DNA of 64,000 nt, from assembly GCF_002954225.1 (NCBI RefSeq), contig NZ_PPTH01000018.1, positions 372,001-436,000 on the forward strand, read 5' to 3'. Below are positions 61,466 through 64,000 of the stretch, piece after piece. Each line of letters starts with the position of its first letter. Within the stretch, counting starts at the first letter, position 1. The notes under the pieces were generated by a model, which worked only from the letters and a program-made list of their open reading frames with translations, was not told the DNA's origin and searched no databases. Both the position numbers and the translations under genes were made by a program. The stretch is from Arthrobacter ruber. Its GTDB lineage: Bacteria > Actinomycetota > Actinomycetes > Actinomycetales > Micrococcaceae.

Positions 61466-62824
61466 CTAACGAAACTTCGGAGAACTTGAGGCTAACGATG
61501 GTGGAGCCCCGAGTTCGGCCTCGAGCCACTCGGTGTGCGCGACGACGGCGGCACGGCGCGGGGACCGTCCGGGCAGGACCCGCAGCGCGAGCTGCCAGGC
61601 CTCGGCGTCGTACTCCGCTTCGGGGAGCGCGAGGTAGTCCAGCACCGTGTCCGGCGCGCCGTCGGTCAGGACGGCGTCCCGCAGGAGTGTGGACACCTCG
61701 CTCCGCAGGCGCGTGATGGCCGGGGCCTGCGACCGGGGAAGGACGGGGCCGCGGTAGATGGCGAGCGCCATGCGGTGCGCGCCCCGGTGCAGGTAGTTCA
61801 GCACCTGCACCGCGTCCACGACCAGCTCCGCCGGCAGACGGTAGGGGCGGGACTGCGGCACGATCGCCGTCCCGTGCTCCGCGAGGACCTTGCGGAGCCG
61901 CAGCATCTCGGCACGGACCGTGGTGCCCGACGCATCCTCGGGATACGCCATGGTGGCCAGCTGGTCCGCGGTGAGGCCCTCGGGGTGCAGGGCCAGCAGC
62001 GTCAGCAGTTCCGCGTGCCGGAGGCTGAGCTCGAGCGCCGCTCCCCCCGCGTGCACCACTCCGTGGTCCGCGCCGAGGATCTGCAGGCTGTTGCGGTACA
62101 GGGCGGTCGGCGTACGTGCAGCCCTGCCACGCCTCGTCCTCGTCCTCGGCAGGCGACCCTGCAGCCGGTGGATGCTCAGTTGCGCCTCTGCCGCCGCGAC
62201 GGTGGCCTCGACGAGGGACAGCGTGTGGGTGGCCACGGCATCGGCGGTCCCGGTGATGTCGACGACGCCGAGGACCGTGCCCGAGTCCGGATCGTGCAGC
62301 GGTACCGCGGTGCAGCTCCACGGATGGACCTGGGGGCTGAAGTGCTCGGCCCCCGCGATCTGCACGCTGCGCTCCAGGGCCAGCGCAGTGCCCGGGGCAC
62401 TCGTGCCCACGGTGGCCTCCGACCAGTCCGCTCCGGGGACGAACAGCATCCCCTCCGCCCGGCGCCGCAGTTCGCGGTCGCCGTCGACCCACAGGAGCCT
62501 GCCGTTCTCGTCACCGACCGCCACGAGCATGCCTGAATCGAGGCTGGGCTGGACGAGCAGGCGGTGGATGACGGGCATGATCGCTGCCAGTGGGTGAGCC
62601 TGCCGGTAGGCCTCGAGTTCCTCCTCGGAGCAGAACAGGCGTGCGCTCGCAGTGGCCGGGTTGGGCAGGAAGGTCAGGGACCGGAGCCACGATTCACGCA
62701 CCATCCCTCGCAGGTTGCCGTCGAGGCCCTCGCCCTGGCTCAGTGCCTCGTGGGCGGCCCGTGCCTTCCGCTGCACGACGACGGAGGACAGCTCCGCTAC
62801 GGGGATGGAACGGGACGACGTCAT
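61466..62824 (-). CDS. GAF-domain transcriptional regulator, AcoR-like N-terminus
   Basis: 452 residues from ATG at 62824, after GGAG. VRESWLRSL followed by EEELEAYRQAHPLAAIMPVI and a GAF-type sensor (LLWVDGDRELRRRAEGMLFV, SEATVGTSAPGTALALERSV, HPWSCTAVPLHDPDSGTVLG) is the AcoR-like input region. There is no sigma-54 ATPase domain. Instead residues ~265-350 resemble a winged-helix DNA-binding domain (LSLRHAELLTLLALHPEGLT, TVRAEMLRLRKVLAEHG). This shortened form is the actinobacterial type found with aldehyde dehydrogenase/DUF779 genes, so control of them is inferred. Confidence 0.85.
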   Translation of the reverse strand: MTSSRSIPVAELSSVVVQRKARAAHEALSQGEGLDGNLRGMVRESWLRSLTFLPNPATASARLFCSEEELEAYRQAHPLAAIMPVIHRLLVQPSLDSGMLVAVGDENGRLLWVDGDRELRRRAEGMLFVPGADWSEATVGTSAPGTALALERSVQIAGAEHFSPQVHPWSCTAVPLHDPDSGTVLGVVDITGTADAVATHTLSLVEATVAAAEAQLSIHRLQGRLPRTRTRRGRAARTPTALYRNSLQILGADHGVVHAGGAALELSLRHAELLTLLALHPEGLTADQLATMAYPEDASGTTVRAEMLRLRKVLAEHGTAIVPQSRPYRLPAELVVDAVQVLNYLHRGAHRMALAIYRGPVLPRSQAPAITRLRSEVSTLLRDAVLTDGAPDTVLDYLALPEAEYDAEAWQLALRVLPGRSPRRAAVVAHTEWLEAELGAPPSLASSSPKFR

Positions 62825-62886
62825 CGGCACTCCGCTTCGTGGGCTGTCCCGCATGGCAGCGTGGGACAGGTCACAGTGTAGCGGGA

Positions 62887-64000
62887 CTACTCTCCCCGAG
62901 AAATGGTCACCATGTCCTCACGCGGTACGAGTTTCACGCGCTCGCGGACGAGTTCGGCGTTGCCCGAGGTGTTGACGAAGTTCGCACCGAGCTTCAGCTC
63001 GTGCCCGTCCAGCCTCAGCCAGCCGTCCCAGGTGGTGTAGCGGACGCCGCGCTCCTCGAGGAGCGCGATGATGGCACCCTCGGACGGGTCCTCGGCGGGA
63101 GGCAGGTTGAGCCGGTCCTCGAGCAGGAACCCGATGGTCTCGAGAGCATCGCCCTTGGTGTGCCCGATGAGGCCGACCGGCCCGCGCTTGATCCAGCCGG
63201 TCGCGTAGATGCCGGGCACGGGCTGCCCCTCCTCGTCGATCACGCGCCCGCCCTCGTTGGGGATGACACCCCGCTGCTCGTCGAAGCCGACCTCGGGCAG
63301 CTCGGAGCCGAAGTAGCCGATGGCCCGATAAACCGCCTGGACCGGGTAGTCGATGATCTCCCCGGTGCCGCGGACGCTGCCGTCACCGGTGAGCTCGGTG
63401 CGCTCGAACTTCATGCCGGCGACCCTGCCGGGCGTCTCGGGCGAGTCGTGGATCTCCACGGGCGAGTGGAGGAAATGGAGGTGCAGCCGCCGCGACGCAC
63501 CCGTCGGCTCGTCCTCGACCAGCCAGTTGGTGAGCGTCTTGACCATGGTCTTGGTCTGGTTGTTCGACGCGATCTGCTCCTCGGAGCCGGCGTCGAAGTC
63601 GAAGTCCTCGGGGTACAGGACGATGTCGACGTCCCGCGAGTGGGAGAGCTCGCGAAGCTCCAGCGGAGTGAACTTGACCTGCGCGGGGCCCCGGCGCCCG
63701 AAGACGTGCACGTCGGTGACGGGCGAGGCCTTCAGCCCCTGGTAGACGTTGTCCGGGATCTCGGTCGACAGGAGGTCGTCGGCGTGCTTGGACAGGATGC
63801 GCGCGACGTCGAGGGCCACGTTGCCGTTGCCGATCACCGCGATCTCCCTGGCATCCAGCGGCCAGTCGCGGCTGACGTCGGGGTGTCCGTCGTACCAGGA
63901 GACGAAGTCGGCGCCCCCGAAGGACCCTTCGAGTTCGACGCCCGGGATGGGCAGGTCCGCATCCCTGATGGCGCCGGTCGCGAAGATGACGGCGTCGTAG
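62887..64000 (-). CDS. fprA: Ferredoxin-NADP reductase FprA type (partial, 5' end outside window)
   Basis: The frame is open to the right edge, and ~371 of about 450-480 residues are present. YDAVIFATGAIRDADLPIPG, then the NADP-binding AVIGNGNVALDVARILSKHA, VHVFGRRGPAQVKFTPLELR, and the C-terminal IYATGWIKRGPVGLIGHTKG, DALETIGFLLEDR are those of adrenodoxin-reductase-type FprA. The FAD-binding N-terminus lies beyond 64000. It passes electrons between NADPH and ferredoxin in the cytosol. Confidence 0.93.
   Translation of the reverse strand, partial: YDAVIFATGAIRDADLPIPGVELEGSFGGADFVSWYDGHPDVSRDWPLDAREIAVIGNGNVALDVARILSKHADDLLSTEIPDNVYQGLKASPVTDVHVFGRRGPAQVKFTPLELRELSHSRDVDIVLYPEDFDFDAGSEEQIASNNQTKTMVKTLTNWLVEDEPTGASRRLHLHFLHSPVEIHDSPETPGRVAGMKFERTELTGDGSVRGTGEIIDYPVQAVYRAIGYFGSELPEVGFDEQRGVIPNEGGRVIDEEGQPVPGIYATGWIKRGPVGLIGHTKGDALETIGFLLEDRLNLPPAEDPSEGAIIALLEERGVRYTTWDGWLRLDGHELKLGANFVNTSGNAELVRERVKLVPREDMVTISRGE

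Overview
The window is high-GC DNA with the gene content of a Micrococcaceae actinobacterium, most likely an Arthrobacter-type genome. Support for this comes from GTG/TTG starts with purine-rich ribosome sites, several probably leaderless promoters, an OpuC-type ABC operon, a Fur/catalase pair, a GAF-ANTAR protein, an adrenodoxin-reductase-type FprA, and a short excisionase-like HTH gene beside tRNA genes.

Positions 1 to about 14.5 kb form an accessory region. It is visibly less GC-rich and gene-poor, and it is full of remnants: the tail of an IS110-type transposase carrying an extra HTH, a frameshifted MFS fragment, a CGNR zinc-finger fragment fused behind a small lipoprotein, three small lipoproteins, an ankyrin protein and several unknown genes. 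Its centrepiece (8.0-12.6 kb) is an orphan LuxR-type regulator facing a large Ala-rich coiled-coil surface protein. The surface protein has a C-terminal sorting signal, is broken by a one-base deletion, and is followed by its own sortase-like protein. A diverged 65-bp repeat occurs at 1.3 kb and again at 13.0 kb.

From 14.6 kb the sequence looks like core chromosome. tRNA-Met and tRNA-Thr are followed by a DEAD-box helicase and a MOSC protein, then an operon of a GT87 mannosyltransferase-like protein with a KdpDE-like two-component system. Next come an amidohydrolase, an LTA-synthase-like sulfatase, the cystathionine beta-synthase/gamma-synthase pair, an ArsB-like transporter, a tartrate/D-malate dehydrogenase, a CapA-like lipoprotein and an AlkA-type glycosylase. 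Thioredoxin, MarR, acyltransferase 3, tRNA-Tyr, YajQ, HtpX, an MFS exporter and a lipase follow.

From 41 kb: furA-katA; an AraC/GyrI regulator; a four-gene OpuC-like osmoprotectant importer; YitT; NUDIX; a tetR-mmpL operon; an aldo/keto reductase; a GAF-ANTAR regulator; a CDF metal exporter overlapping a CmtR-like metal sensor; an aldehyde dehydrogenase with its DUF779 partner; a repeat-tailed M23 peptidase; a GAF-type regulator; and a partial ferredoxin-NADP reductase at the right edge. Three small SpoIIAA/STAS-like paralogues (13.2, 44.3 and 49.4 kb) are scattered through the window.
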